Below are positions 26,589-36,337 of a DNA stretch of 64,000 bases, piece after piece. Source of the DNA: Mesorhizobium sp. AR07 (GTDB lineage: Bacteria; Pseudomonadota; Alphaproteobacteria; Rhizobiales; Rhizobiaceae). The stretch's first letter is position 1, and each line of letters opens with the position of its first letter. The notes below the pieces were generated by a model. That model was not told the origin of the DNA and made no database searches. It saw nothing but the letters and a program-made list of their open reading frames with translations. Where the stretch lies: assembly GCF_024746815.1 (NCBI RefSeq), contig NZ_CP080525.1:2170001-2234000 (forward strand). The letters run 5' to 3'. The translations under genes were made by a program, and so were the position numbers.

Positions 26589-28073
26589 TTACAGGCCGCC
26601 AAGCAGCGCCTTGACCTTCGCGGCGGCATCATCGGCGGCCGCGTCGACCGTCATCTTGCCGGTCAAGGCATTCTGCAGCATGTCCGGGACGATGATGTTC
26701 ATGATCTCCGGCGCTTCCGGGATCACCGGGAATGGGATGCCGTTGGGCAGCATGGATGTCGTCACGTCGAGGAACTTGATCTGGTCAAGACGCTCCTTCA
26801 TCCACTTGGTCTTGAAGCCGCGCAGATTGCCGGGGTTCGAACCGACCCAGTTAAGCCGCGTCGACCATTCGGGGCTTGTCCACATGCAGATGAGGGCCTT
26901 CACCGCCATCTCGTCGGTTCCGCCGTCCACATACTCCGGCTTTAGGACATGAATGTTGGAGCCGCCAAACACCACGGCACGCCGCGCCGGACCTTCGGGT
27001 ATAAGGCCATAGCGCATGTTCGCCACCACGGCGTCGGCCACTTTCTTGTCGGCGCCGGTCGCCTTGGATGCCAGGTCCACCATCTTGGCGTATTCGGCCG
27101 GATGGGCGATCATCATGGCCAACTGGCCGGCGATGAACGGCCCCTGGTTCTCGTTCTGCGTGTTGGTGAGCGCGGAAACCGGGACCGATTTGTCGCGCAC
27201 ATACATGTCGTAGGCAGCCTGCAGCGCCGCCTTGGCGCCAGGGCTGTTGAGACCGATGTTGTGATAGGTCGGGGCCGGGTCGGCCTCGTCGAGCGCCGCG
27301 CCGCCATAGGCCCAGAGTTGCGGCATGAAGCGGAACGGCGTGTTGCCGGCGTTCTGCTTGGCCACCAGGCCGTAACCGGCAATGCCGAGCTTGTCGTGGA
27401 TCTGCTTGGAGTATTTGACGACGTCATCCCACGTGGCTGGCGGTTTTTCCCCATCGAGGCCGGCATCCTTGAAGATCTTGGCGTTCCAGATGAAGGCCAT
27501 GGTCTCGTTGTTGGTCGGGATGCCGTAGGTCTTGCCGTCATAGGTGACCGATTTCATGGCGCCGGGCCAGAAGTCCGCCGTCGTATATCCGACGTCTTCG
27601 GGCTTCAGTTCCTGCAGGTAGCCCTTGGCTGCAAATTCCACGCCGCCCAGGATTTGCAGCCGCACCACCATGGGGCCGGCGTTACCCAGCAAGGCCGTGC
27701 GAAACTTGTCGAGAAGATCGTTGTAATTGATGTTCTGCGCGTCGGTCTCGATGTTCGGGTAAGTCGCCTTCCACGCCACCCAGAATTCCTTGTCCATCTG
27801 CTTGGTGATTTCGGGCTCTGCGTCGGATGGACCGGTGTACCAGTAGGTCAGGCGACCCTTGTAATCGAGCGGCACGACCTTGGAGCATTCGGCGGCGGTA
27901 TTGACTTCTTCGGTGCCGGCAATGCTGCGGACATATTCCGGAGACCACTTGCTGAGGTCGACGCTCTGCGCGTGGACCGCGGTGGACATCAACGACGCGG
28001 CCAGTCCGAGCGCCAGCGAAGATGTCAGAATCTGACGACCGGCCTTGGCTGCGCGATTTCTCGAAGTCTTCAT
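26589..28073 (-). CDS. ABC sugar importer periplasmic binding protein
   Basis: A 494-residue family 1 solute-binding protein. The N-terminus has a signal sequence (ILTSSLALGLAASLMSTAVHAQ). Core blocks are LTYWYTGPSDAEPEITKQM, YGIPTNNETMAFIWNAKIFKDAGLD and FIAGQLAMMIAHPAEY, the pattern for carbohydrate or sugar-acid binders. A GGAGGA Shine-Dalgarno precedes the ATG. It heads the importer-dehydratase-aldolase operon and is divergent from the GntR regulator. The ligand is unknown, but the neighbouring dehydratases point to an aldonic or uronic acid. Confidence 0.9.
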   Translation of the reverse strand: MKTSRNRAAKAGRQILTSSLALGLAASLMSTAVHAQSVDLSKWSPEYVRSIAGTEEVNTAAECSKVVPLDYKGRLTYWYTGPSDAEPEITKQMDKEFWVAWKATYPNIETDAQNINYNDLLDKFRTALLGNAGPMVVRLQILGGVEFAAKGYLQELKPEDVGYTTADFWPGAMKSVTYDGKTYGIPTNNETMAFIWNAKIFKDAGLDGEKPPATWDDVVKYSKQIHDKLGIAGYGLVAKQNAGNTPFRFMPQLWAYGGAALDEADPAPTYHNIGLNSPGAKAALQAAYDMYVRDKSVPVSALTNTQNENQGPFIAGQLAMMIAHPAEYAKMVDLASKATGADKKVADAVVANMRYGLIPEGPARRAVVFGGSNIHVLKPEYVDGGTDEMAVKALICMWTSPEWSTRLNWVGSNPGNLRGFKTKWMKERLDQIKFLDVTTSMLPNGIPFPVIPEAPEIMNIIVPDMLQNALTGKMTVDAAADDAAAKVKALLGGL

Positions 28074-28232
28074 TGAGATTTCTCCTCCTCACGACGGCGG
28101 GTTGCCCAGCCATCCGGCAGGGCGTCCGACCCACAGCTTGCGCTCCTCCCTGGGCGATCGAATTTGTTCGACTTCAGCCAAGGTTCACGAGACTTCCAGA
28201 CAAAATTGTATCTGTCAACCTGAATGAAATCG

Positions 28233-28257
28233 TACATTATTTTGATAAGTTAACGTA
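28233..28257. promoter_or_regulatory. Candidate GntR operator or promoter element
   Basis: TACATTA at 28233-28239 and TAACGTA at 28251-28257 form an inverted repeat with one mismatch across an 11-base spacer, in the AT-rich divergent region between the binding protein gene and the GntR-type regulator. Position and size fit a dimeric regulator; the match is modest. Confidence 0.35.
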
Positions 28258-28302
28258 CTATGGGCTTGGCTAGTGTGAAAAAGGTGCATAAAATCAGCGC
28301 CC

Positions 28303-29007
28303 ATGAGCGAAATCACACTCATCGACAGACCATCGGGGGAAACCTTCGATCAACCCGGCTGGGTCTATGAAATGATCCGCGACGAAATCATTTCGGGTCG
28401 CCTCGGACCCAATGTGAGGCTCAAGATCGCGGATCTGGCGACCCAATACGGCACGTCGACCAATCCGATCCGCGAGGCGCTGCAGCAATTGCGGGGAGAG
28501 GGCTTCGTCTTGATCGAGCCCAATCGCGGCGCCCGCGTTCGGCCCATCGATGAGGCCTTCGTACGCGACATCATCGAGATCGAAGTGCTGATCGAGCCGG
28601 CCCTCACGCGCTGGTTCGTCTCGATCGTCGATGACACCGATATTGCCAGGCTCGAGGCGGCGCAGGCCGCGATCGAAGAACTCAACTTCGCCGATCTGGC
28701 CCAGCACGGCGTGCTCGACACGCGTTTCCACCAGCTGATTTACGACCGCCACTACAACCGGCATGCCGCCGAACTCTGGTGGAAACATCGCGAGATACTG
28801 CGCGCCATCAGCCGCCGCTTTCCGACTTCGCTCAGCCGGCGCGTCGCGGTGATGCGCGAGCATCGCGAACTGATCGAACGGATCAAGGCGCAGGATGCCG
28901 ATGGCGCAGCCGCCGTCGTGGCCCGGCACGTGGAAGGGTCGGGCCGCCATATCATCGAACAGATGGGTGTCGCCAGGCGAGCGGGCCAGGCGGGCGTCAA
29001 ATCCTGA
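28303..29007 (+). CDS. GntR family regulator (FadR/FCD type)
   Basis: A 234-residue regulator with an N-terminal winged helix-turn-helix (VYEMIRDEIISGRLGPNVRLKIADLATQYGTSTNPIREALQQLRGEGFVLIEPNRGARV) and an all-helical FCD effector domain with a likely metal site formed by Asp and His residues (DTRFHQLIYDRHYNRHAAELW, HRELIERI). It is divergent from the sugar-acid importer and 21 bases upstream of two further dehydratase genes, so it probably controls both. Inducer is probably a sugar acid or its keto derivative. Confidence 0.9.
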   Translation: MSEITLIDRPSGETFDQPGWVYEMIRDEIISGRLGPNVRLKIADLATQYGTSTNPIREALQQLRGEGFVLIEPNRGARVRPIDEAFVRDIIEIEVLIEPALTRWFVSIVDDTDIARLEAAQAAIEELNFADLAQHGVLDTRFHQLIYDRHYNRHAAELWWKHREILRAISRRFPTSLSRRVAVMREHRELIERIKAQDADGAAAVVARHVEGSGRHIIEQMGVARRAGQAGVKS

Positions 29008-29028
29008 TCAGTAGGAGAGAGTGGAACG

Positions 29029-30390
29029 ATGGCGAGACACAACAGTGCGGCTGAGACGATCGAGAACAATGTCCGCACCAGCTCGCGGCCGAGCGACCTG
29101 CGCATCACCGACCTGCGCGTCGCCGAGATCGTCGGCGCGCCGTTCACCTCGGCACTCATCAAGATCTACACCAACCAGGGCATTGTCGGCCTGGGCGAAG
29201 TGCGCGACGGCGCCAGCGCGACCTATGCGCTGATGCTCAAGAGCCGGTTGCTGGGCGAGAATCCCTGCGACATCGACCGGCTGTTCCGCCGCATCAAGCA
29301 ATTTGGCGGCCATGGGCGGCAGGGTGGCGGTGTCTCGGCAGTCGAGATCGCCCTCTGGGACCTCGCCGGCAAGGCCTATGGCGTGCCGATCTACCAGATG
29401 CTCGGGGGACGGTTCCGCGACAAGGTGCGTGTCTATTGCGATACCGACGCGGAGAAGCCCAGTGGCACCGAGACCGGCAAGCGGCTCAAGGCGCGGATGG
29501 ATCTCGGTTTCACCTTCCTCAAGATGGACCTCGGGCTGGCGCAGATCTCCCACATCCCAGGCGCGGTGGTCGCGCCGGCCGGCGTGCTCGACGGTTTCCG
29601 CACACATCCCGCTCGCGGCCGGGCACGCACCCCGGACGAGCGCCGGGCGCGCAACGCCGCCTATGACGCGCAGAACGTGCCGCATCCCTTCACCGGCCTC
29701 CACTTCACCGAAAAGGGCATCGACCTGCTCGATCAATATATTCACGAGGTCCGCGAGGTGATCGGCTACGAGATTCCGCTCGCCATCGACCATGTCGGAC
29801 ACGTCTCGCTGCAGGACGGCATCCGTCTCGCCCGGCGGATCGAGAAATACGCACCAGCCTGGCTCGAGGACGTGATCCCCTGGCAGTACACCGAGCAGTA
29901 TCGGCAGTTGCAGGCGGTAACGTCGGTGCCGATCTGCACGGGTGAGGACATCTACCTCAAGGAGGGCTTCGAGCCGCTGCTCAACTCAGGCATCTCGGTC
30001 ATCCACCCGGACTTGCTTACCACCGGCGGCATCCTGGAGACCAAGAAGATCGGCGACGCCGCCCAGGACCATGGCATCGCCATGGCCATTCACATGGCGG
30101 AAAGCCCGATCGCCGCGATGGCCGCCGCGCATGTCGCGGTGGCCACGGAAAACTTCATGGCGCTCGAATATCACAGCGTCGAAGTGGACTGGTGGGACGA
30201 TATCGTCACGGGCTTGCCCAAGCCGCTGGTCAAGGACGGGTTCATCACCGTGCCGGACAAGCCGGGCCTGGGTATCGACGACGTGGTTGATGAAGTCATC
30301 AGCCAGCACCTGCAGGAAGGGGTCAAAGGCATCTGGCAGCCGACCGATCACTGGGATGACGAATATTCCTGGGACCGGACCTGGAGCTGA
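29029..30390 (+). CDS. Enolase-superfamily dehydratase, second copy
   Basis: A 453-residue mandelate racemase-type enzyme, longer than usual because of an N-terminal tail and an insertion around 190-225. Predicted ligands are Asp254 (AIDHVGH), Glu280 (WLEDVIP) and Glu306 (CTGEDIY); His355 (AIHMAESPI) is the likely catalytic base on the opposite face. It is only distantly similar to the dehydratase at 22379-23533. GGAGAG precedes the ATG. It follows the GntR gene by 21 bases and precedes a third family member by 36 bases, suggesting an operon. Substrate unknown. Confidence 0.82.
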   Translation: MARHNSAAETIENNVRTSSRPSDLRITDLRVAEIVGAPFTSALIKIYTNQGIVGLGEVRDGASATYALMLKSRLLGENPCDIDRLFRRIKQFGGHGRQGGGVSAVEIALWDLAGKAYGVPIYQMLGGRFRDKVRVYCDTDAEKPSGTETGKRLKARMDLGFTFLKMDLGLAQISHIPGAVVAPAGVLDGFRTHPARGRARTPDERRARNAAYDAQNVPHPFTGLHFTEKGIDLLDQYIHEVREVIGYEIPLAIDHVGHVSLQDGIRLARRIEKYAPAWLEDVIPWQYTEQYRQLQAVTSVPICTGEDIYLKEGFEPLLNSGISVIHPDLLTTGGILETKKIGDAAQDHGIAMAIHMAESPIAAMAAAHVAVATENFMALEYHSVEVDWWDDIVTGLPKPLVKDGFITVPDKPGLGIDDVVDEVISQHLQEGVKGIWQPTDHWDDEYSWDRTWS

Positions 30391-30426
30391 CCGCCTCACC
30401 TTTGGGGAAGGCAAGAAAGGGAAAGC

Positions 30427-31623
30427 ATGAAGATCACCGATCTCCGGTGCGCCGTCATCGGCAAACATCCCATCGTCCGCATCGTGACCGATGAAGGCGT
30501 TCATGGCCTGGGCGAGGCGGAGTACACCAAGCCTTACCTCAAGCCCTGGGTGCTGCATTTCCGCGAGGCGCTGATCGGTGAAGACCCGACCGACGTCGAA
30601 CGCTGCATGCTGAAGATCCGCCAGCGCGGCTCGTTCAAACCCTATGGCGCCGCCGTCAGCGCCATCGAGCATGCACTCTGGGACATCGCCGGCAAGGCGG
30701 CGGGCGTTCCGGTCTACAAGCTGCTCGGCGGCAAGGTGCGCGACAAGGTGCGGGTCTACAACGGCTCCATCCGCAAAAAACGGACCGGAGATAAGCCAGA
30801 GGACTACGCGGCGGACGTCAAATGGATGATGGAGCGGCCTGAAAACTTCTTCATGGTGAAACAGGGCATCAGCTTTCACTCCAACATGAAGACAAGTGTC
30901 CCCGACTTCCACTACGGCGTCCGCCAGCCGCCGACCTATCACGGCGCGATGGATCAGGGGCAGATCAGCGAGCGGGGCATGGCGCATATGATCGAATGCG
31001 TCATTGCAATGAAGGAAGTGCTTGGCGACAAGGTCTCTCTGGCCCTGGATTGCGGTCCTGGCTGGTTCCTGCCGGACGCCATCCGCTTCGCGCAGGCGGT
31101 GGAAAAATACAATCTCATGTGGTTGGAGGACATGCTGACGGGCGACTACGTGCCATGGGTCAATCCGCAGGCCTACCGCGAACTCACGACATCCACGTCC
31201 ACCCCCATCCATACAGGAGAGCAAATCTACCTGCGTCACAACTTCAAGGAACTGATCGAAACGCAGGCCGTCCGCGTCATCGGTCCGGACCCCGCTGATA
31301 TCGGTGGCATCGCCGAACTCAAATGGGTGGCCGAGCATGCCTATTTGCACTCGATCATGATGGCGCCGCACGGCACGGCGAACGGTCTCCTCGGCCTCGG
31401 CGCGCTGATCAATGTCTGCGCCACCCTGCCCGCCAACTACATCGCCTTCGAATATCCCAGCGCCTCCGACCCCTGGTGGGAGGATATCGTCATTGGCCTG
31501 CCGACGCGGATCGTGAAGGATTCGATGATCGACTTGCTCGAAGCTCCCGGATTGGGCGTCGACATCGATGCCGCGGGCGCGAAGAAGCACCTCAAGGAAG
31601 AGGACGCCGGCTTCTTCGACTGA
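30427..31623 (+). CDS. Enolase-superfamily dehydratase, third copy
   Basis: A 398-residue mandelate racemase-type protein. Predicted metal ligands are Asp208 (LALDCGPG), Glu234 (WLEDML) and Glu265 (HTGEQIY), with His315 (MMAPHGTANG) as catalytic base. The Asp208 region reads DCGPGW where relatives have DxN or DxH, so its reaction may differ from the other two. It is the last gene of the GntR-led operon. Together with the other two, it gives this locus three non-identical enolase-superfamily enzymes. Confidence 0.82.
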   Translation: MKITDLRCAVIGKHPIVRIVTDEGVHGLGEAEYTKPYLKPWVLHFREALIGEDPTDVERCMLKIRQRGSFKPYGAAVSAIEHALWDIAGKAAGVPVYKLLGGKVRDKVRVYNGSIRKKRTGDKPEDYAADVKWMMERPENFFMVKQGISFHSNMKTSVPDFHYGVRQPPTYHGAMDQGQISERGMAHMIECVIAMKEVLGDKVSLALDCGPGWFLPDAIRFAQAVEKYNLMWLEDMLTGDYVPWVNPQAYRELTTSTSTPIHTGEQIYLRHNFKELIETQAVRVIGPDPADIGGIAELKWVAEHAYLHSIMMAPHGTANGLLGLGALINVCATLPANYIAFEYPSASDPWWEDIVIGLPTRIVKDSMIDLLEAPGLGVDIDAAGAKKHLKEEDAGFFD

Positions 31624-31747
31624 GTATCGCTTGCCATATCACCAACTTGGAGCGGTATCGCTAAGGGATGCCGGTAGCAACCCTTAAGAAAGTCTGATCG
31701 GGTCATAACAGCCGGACGGCTCGAATGTTGCCCGTCGTGGAATTGCC

Positions 31748-32914
31748 CTAGTGGGGAACAGATCGTTCAAGGCGGGCACTTTCGTCGGGCGGGGTTTCAG
31801 GTCCGACACGGAAGGCGAAGGACAAGACCCTCGTCGCATTGGTGTCTACCTCGCACCGGAAGCTCAAATCATACCAAGTTGTTCGCGTACGGAAATGAGT
31901 ATTCGGCTGGTCGATAATATTGCCCGCGTTCAACCGAAAAGCTGGCACCCAGTCGGGAATATAAGAAGCGTTCTCCAGTTGTTGGTACAACGTGCTGGCA
32001 CAAAGTTGGCCTGCGCGCTCGTAGCGAGGCACGTCGGCCATCGACATTGTAGCCAGCGCATCACCGGTAGCGCCTTGCGAGTAGAGCCTGCGGACGCCTG
32101 GAAGGTCCGAATAAACCCGCGATGCGGCAGCCGCCACGTCGGTGGAGCTTGGCCTTCTGGCGCTGCCGCTTCCAGACTTCGAAACCTTCGCAGGGCTGGG
32201 TTTCGGCGCGTTTTCGGGTCTGGGTTTCGGCGCTTCGGCCGACGTGGGAAGCGCGATCTCAATGTCGCCGCCGGCGGCGGCCAACGGCGTTGCCGCCGCG
32301 GCTGCTCCCGCCTGCTGTTTGTCTGCTTCCTGGTTGCCCATGTCCTGGGTTGAAGTTGCCTGCTTCTCCTGTGTGGGCTCGATGTCCTTCGCTGCGGTTA
32401 CCGGCTTCTCGCCGACCTTGGTTGGATCTGCCCGCTCTCCCGAGTCTGGCGACGCGGCAGATTTGTTCTCTGCATCTTTCGGCACGACAGGCGGCTTCGA
32501 ATCCTTATCCTTGGCCGGCGACGGCGAGTTGTCTTGAGCGCTGCTGCCATCCAAGGATTTCCGGGGGCCGGCATCCTTGTCGCCGAACTGAAAAACAGGC
32601 CTCAGGACCTCGACTGGCGACGGCTTTTCCGGCGCAGGCGGCTTTTCAACATTCTGCTCCGGCGGCTTTTCCACTTTCGGTTCCGGCGGCTTTTTGGCCT
32701 CGGGTTTCTTTGGAGGCGGCGCGGGAGCAGGTTTCGGTTTTGGCTGATCGGGAGGGGGCACGAGTGCGACGTTTACCGCTTGCTCCTCCTGCGGCTGTTG
32801 GGGAGGCATGGGCAGGCCGTAGACCAGGAGCGCGGTGATGAGCGCATGCAGGATCAGCGATGCGGGCAAGGCCCACAGCAAAGTCCGACGCCGCTCACGT
32901 GTCTCGTCCTTCAT
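31748..32914 (-). CDS. DUF930 protein with TonB-like N-terminus
   Basis: A 388-residue protein from the ATG at 32914. After a short basic tail there is one membrane helix (LLWALPASLILHALITALLVYGL), then a proline/lysine/glutamate-rich stretch of ~200 residues resembling TonB or TolA spacers, and a C-terminal globular DUF930 domain with LCASTLYQQLENASYIPDWVP, two Cys, and RTTWYDLSFRCEVD. The DUF930 domain is presumably periplasmic and may contact an envelope partner. TTG at 32950 is an alternative start, but the ATG places the helix normally. It stands alone, downstream of no obvious partner. Confidence 0.82.
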   Translation of the reverse strand: MKDETRERRRTLLWALPASLILHALITALLVYGLPMPPQQPQEEQAVNVALVPPPDQPKPKPAPAPPPKKPEAKKPPEPKVEKPPEQNVEKPPAPEKPSPVEVLRPVFQFGDKDAGPRKSLDGSSAQDNSPSPAKDKDSKPPVVPKDAENKSAASPDSGERADPTKVGEKPVTAAKDIEPTQEKQATSTQDMGNQEADKQQAGAAAAATPLAAAGGDIEIALPTSAEAPKPRPENAPKPSPAKVSKSGSGSARRPSSTDVAAAASRVYSDLPGVRRLYSQGATGDALATMSMADVPRYERAGQLCASTLYQQLENASYIPDWVPAFRLNAGNIIDQPNTHFRTRTTWYDLSFRCEVDTNATRVLSFAFRVGPETPPDESARLERSVPH

Positions 32915-33650
32915 CCTGACCGATGTGGAATGAAATAGCGGCGGTATCAAGCATGGCCGCCGGATTGGCGCAATTTAGCCGCTGAACAGGTTGGTGATAT
33001 AAAATGACCACGCGCGGGCCGTCAAAGCGGAATATGATTGGCATTGTCGTGTCGTAACCTCAGGCGGATATCTTCGATGCGTGATTGAGGATCACATCGC
33101 CTCCGGGAATTGGAAACAGGCGCCTCCATCGGCTATCGTAGCCGCAGGAGGAGCCAAAATAGCCCGCGGGAGCGGAGGCGGACTCGGCAACCGTGTTGCC
33201 CTTTTGCTGATGCCCGCTGGCTGGCTTTCTATTGCCGAACCAGATCGATCAGAATGTTGCCCTGACCATCGGACGTGGAAGAAAGCAAATGCAATCCATC
33301 GCGGAGGCAAGGAATGCCTCTTCGATGGCCGCCACGGCTATTTCGACTAGCCTGCGCTCGCCCTAAATATCCAGGCGCCGCAAGGCGCCCAAGCCGTCCA
33401 TCTCTCGAGCACTGGCTTCAGCCGTTTTTGGCAGGTCTTTCACATCCAGCTCGGGCGCCGAACGGGACGGGCATGTCGGTAAAGATGCGCGAGACGCTCT
33501 ACCGAATTATCGAAAAGGTCGCGACACATCCTCATTCGATCCTCAAACCCTAATCGTCACTACGCCCTAGTATTTCTGAGGCAAATCGCGCTATGATGTA
33601 CGCGGCCTTCCTGCCGGACAGCGTCCCTCGGAATGCCGGAGGAACCGAGG
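32915..33650. other. Intergenic region upstream of the cox operon
   Basis: A 736-base stretch between the DUF930 gene and coxM. Small frames on the plus strand (around 33081-33350 and 33275-33553) have poor starts and no domain. It should contain the cox promoter close to 33600. I see no clear FnrL/FixK box, hairpin or repeat; most of it could be decayed sequence. Confidence 0.45.
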
Positions 33651-34490
33651 ATGGCCGTAGCGCTCGTACTCGTTTTGATTGTTGTCGGCTCGGTGCTGTT
33701 CCATGTGCTGAGCCCTTGGTGGTCAACGCCGATAGCCTCCAACTGGGGCTATATCGATAGCACTCTTGTCATCACTTTCTGGATCACCGGGACGGTCTTC
33801 TCCGCCGTCGTACTGTTCATGGCCTATTGTGTTTACCGCTTCCGGCACAAGGAAGGACAGAAGGCGAACTACGAGCCCGAAAGCAGAAAGCTCGAATCCT
33901 GGCTGACCGCGTTCACCGCTGTCGGCGTTGCGGCATTGCTGGCGCCGGGCCTGTTCGTGTGGAGCCAGTTCGTCACCGTTCCCAAGGACGCGACCGAGGT
34001 CGAGGTCGTCGCGCAGCAATGGCAATGGAGCTTCCGCTTGCCCGGTGTGAACGGCAAGCTCGGCACGTCGAACGCACGGCTCATCAGTCCCGACAATCCG
34101 CTCGGCATCAATCCACAGGATCCGAACGGTCAGGACAATGTCGTGGTCGTGGCGGCCGACCTGCATCTGCCGGTCGGCAAGCCGGTCAAGATGGTGCTGC
34201 GCTCGATCGACGTAATCCACGATTTCTACGTGCCGGAGTTCCGCGCCAAGATGGACATGGTGCCGGGCATGATCACCTATTTCTGGTTCACGCCCACCAG
34301 GACAGGAACGTTCGAAATCCTTTGCTCCCAGCTTTGCGGTGTCGGCCATGCCTTCATGCGTGGCGTCGTGAAAGTCGACACCGAGCAGGATTATCTGGCC
34401 TGGCTGCAGCAGCAATCGACCTTTGCCCAACTGTCGGCGCCCGCCAAGACGGGCGCGCTTGTCGAACCGGCAAAGGCGAAGGCCGACTAG
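33651..34490 (+). CDS. coxM: Cytochrome c oxidase subunit II
   Basis: A 279-residue subunit of an alternative heme-copper oxidase. Two membrane helices precede a periplasmic cupredoxin domain; the CuA ligands are present: His in SIDVIHDFYVPEF and the CSQLCGVGHAFM block (two Cys, His, Met). The start at 33651 has GGAGGAACCGAGG immediately upstream and is preferred over the ATG at 33633. It has no fused cytochrome c domain, so it must receive electrons from a separate cytochrome such as the one at 39926. First gene of the coxMNOPQ operon. Confidence 0.9.
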   Translation: MAVALVLVLIVVGSVLFHVLSPWWSTPIASNWGYIDSTLVITFWITGTVFSAVVLFMAYCVYRFRHKEGQKANYEPESRKLESWLTAFTAVGVAALLAPGLFVWSQFVTVPKDATEVEVVAQQWQWSFRLPGVNGKLGTSNARLISPDNPLGINPQDPNGQDNVVVVAADLHLPVGKPVKMVLRSIDVIHDFYVPEFRAKMDMVPGMITYFWFTPTRTGTFEILCSQLCGVGHAFMRGVVKVDTEQDYLAWLQQQSTFAQLSAPAKTGALVEPAKAKAD

Positions 34491-34561
34491 GGAAAGGCAT
34501 TTGGCGAGACGACCCTGGAGGTTGCCTTGCGTGAGACGGAAACGAGCGAGGAGGTGTACGA

Positions 34562-36337
34562 ATGGTTGATATCACGCCTCATGGAGCAGGCCTCATTCCG
34601 GTTGCGGAAGTGGCTGAGGTTGAGCTCTATCATCCGCACGGCTGGTGGACGAAATACGTCTTCTCGCAGGACGCCAAGGTCATCGCCATCCAGTATGCGG
34701 GCACGGCGACAGCGATTGGCCTTGTCGCGCTGGTGCTGTCCTGGCTGATGCGCTTGAAGCTCGGTTTCCCCGACACGTTCACGTCCATCACGCCGGACAT
34801 GTATTATCAGTTCATGACCATGCACGGCATGATCATGGTGATCTACCTCCTGACCGCGCTGTTCCTCGGCGGTTTCGGCAATTACCTGATCCCGTTGATG
34901 GTCGGCGCACGCGACATGGTGTTTCCCTATGTCAACATGCTGAGCTACTGGATCTACCTGCTCGCTGTTCTGGTGTTGACGGCCAGCTTCTTTGCGCCGG
35001 GGGGGCCGACGGGCGCCGGCTGGACGCTCTATCCGCCGCAGGCCATCACCTCGGGCACGCCCGGCGGACAGGACTGGGGCATCATCCTGATGCTCGTTTC
35101 GCTGATCCTGTTTATCATCGGCTTCACCATGGGCGGCCTCAACTATGTGGTGACTGTGCTTCAGGGTCGTACGCGTGGCATGACGCTGATGCGCCTGCCG
35201 CTGACCGTCTGGGGCATTTTCACAGCCACGGTGATGGCGCTGCTTGCTTTCCCCGCGCTCTTCGTCGCCTGCGTCATGATGCTGTTCGACCGGGTGATCG
35301 GCTCGAGCTTCTTCATGCCTGCGATCGTGGAGATGGGCACCACCCCACTCCCGCACGACGGCGGCAGCCCGATCATGTTCCAGCACCTGTTCTGGTTCTT
35401 CGGCCATCCCGAAGTCTACATCGTGGCGCTGCCCGCCTTCGGCATCGTCTCCGATCTCATCAGCACGCATGCGCGCAAGAACATCTTCGGCTATCGCATG
35501 ATGGTGTGGGCGATCATTAGCATCGGCGCGCTTTCCTTCGTCGTCTGGGCGCACCACATGTATGTCTCGGGCATGCATCCCTATTTCGGCTTCTTCTTCG
35601 CCACCACCACACTGATCATTGCCATCCCCACCGCTATCAAGGTCTACAACTGGGTGCTGACGCTGTGGCGCGGCGACATCCACCTGACCATTCCGATGCT
35701 GTTTGCGCTCGCCTTCATCGTCACGTTCGTCAATGGCGGATTGACCGGCCTGTTCCTCGGCAATGTGGTGGTCGACGTACCACTGGCACAAACGATGTTC
35801 GTGGTCGCGCATTTCCACATGGTGATGGGCGTGGCGCCGATACTCGTCGTCTTCGGCGCAATCTATCATTGGTACCCCAAGGTCACCGGCAGGATGCTCA
35901 ACGAAGCGATGGGTCGCTTTCATTTCTGGGTGACCTTCGTCGGCGCCTACATGATTTTCTTCCCGATGCATTATGTCGGGCTGGTTGGCGTACCGCGGCG
36001 CTATCCCGAGATCGGCGACACTGCCTTTGTCCCGCCTTCCGTGCACGCGCTGAACGAATTTATCACCATCGCAGCACTTGTGGTCGGCTTTGCCCAGATG
36101 GTGTTCCTGTTCAACCTTCTGTGGAGCATCCGGCACGGCCGGCCGGCCGGCGACAACCCGTGGCGGGCGACGACGCTCGAATGGCAGACGGCAGGCACAC
36201 CGCCGCCGCACGGCAATTTCGGCAAGGAGCTGCCGGTGGTCTATCGCTGGGCCTATGACTACAGCGTGCCCGGCGCGCCGGAAGACTTCATTGCGCAGAA
36301 CGATCCGCGCCCGCTAACGCAGGGCGGCAGCGCATGA
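34562..36337 (+). CDS. coxN: Cytochrome c oxidase subunit I
   Basis: A 591-residue catalytic subunit of the heme-copper oxidase superfamily, type A. The heme a ligand His is in TMHGMIMV, the CuB/Tyr site is FFGHPEVYIVALP (Glu-Tyr crosslink residue), CuB histidines are in VVWAHHMYVSGM, and the heme a3/a His pair is in VVAHFHMVMGV. The K-channel Lys is in AIPTAIKVYNW and the D-channel Asp in ARDMVFPYVN. It has an N-terminal extension and a ~60-residue C-terminal tail. The 72-base gap after coxM holds no gene. It pairs with subunits II, III and IV in the operon. Confidence 0.92.
   Translation: MVDITPHGAGLIPVAEVAEVELYHPHGWWTKYVFSQDAKVIAIQYAGTATAIGLVALVLSWLMRLKLGFPDTFTSITPDMYYQFMTMHGMIMVIYLLTALFLGGFGNYLIPLMVGARDMVFPYVNMLSYWIYLLAVLVLTASFFAPGGPTGAGWTLYPPQAITSGTPGGQDWGIILMLVSLILFIIGFTMGGLNYVVTVLQGRTRGMTLMRLPLTVWGIFTATVMALLAFPALFVACVMMLFDRVIGSSFFMPAIVEMGTTPLPHDGGSPIMFQHLFWFFGHPEVYIVALPAFGIVSDLISTHARKNIFGYRMMVWAIISIGALSFVVWAHHMYVSGMHPYFGFFFATTTLIIAIPTAIKVYNWVLTLWRGDIHLTIPMLFALAFIVTFVNGGLTGLFLGNVVVDVPLAQTMFVVAHFHMVMGVAPILVVFGAIYHWYPKVTGRMLNEAMGRFHFWVTFVGAYMIFFPMHYVGLVGVPRRYPEIGDTAFVPPSVHALNEFITIAALVVGFAQMVFLFNLLWSIRHGRPAGDNPWRATTLEWQTAGTPPPHGNFGKELPVVYRWAYDYSVPGAPEDFIAQNDPRPLTQGGSA

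Noticed and set aside
29986..31590. 534-codon minus-strand frame over the dehydratase genes
   Set aside because: Antisense to two enolase-superfamily genes with intact active sites.
33081..33553. Two small plus frames before the cox operon
   Set aside because: Poor starts, no domain, no ribosome site.
34487..36211. 574-codon minus-strand frame antisense to coxN
   Set aside because: His/Asp/Glu-rich shadow of the oxidase subunit; no domain or start context.
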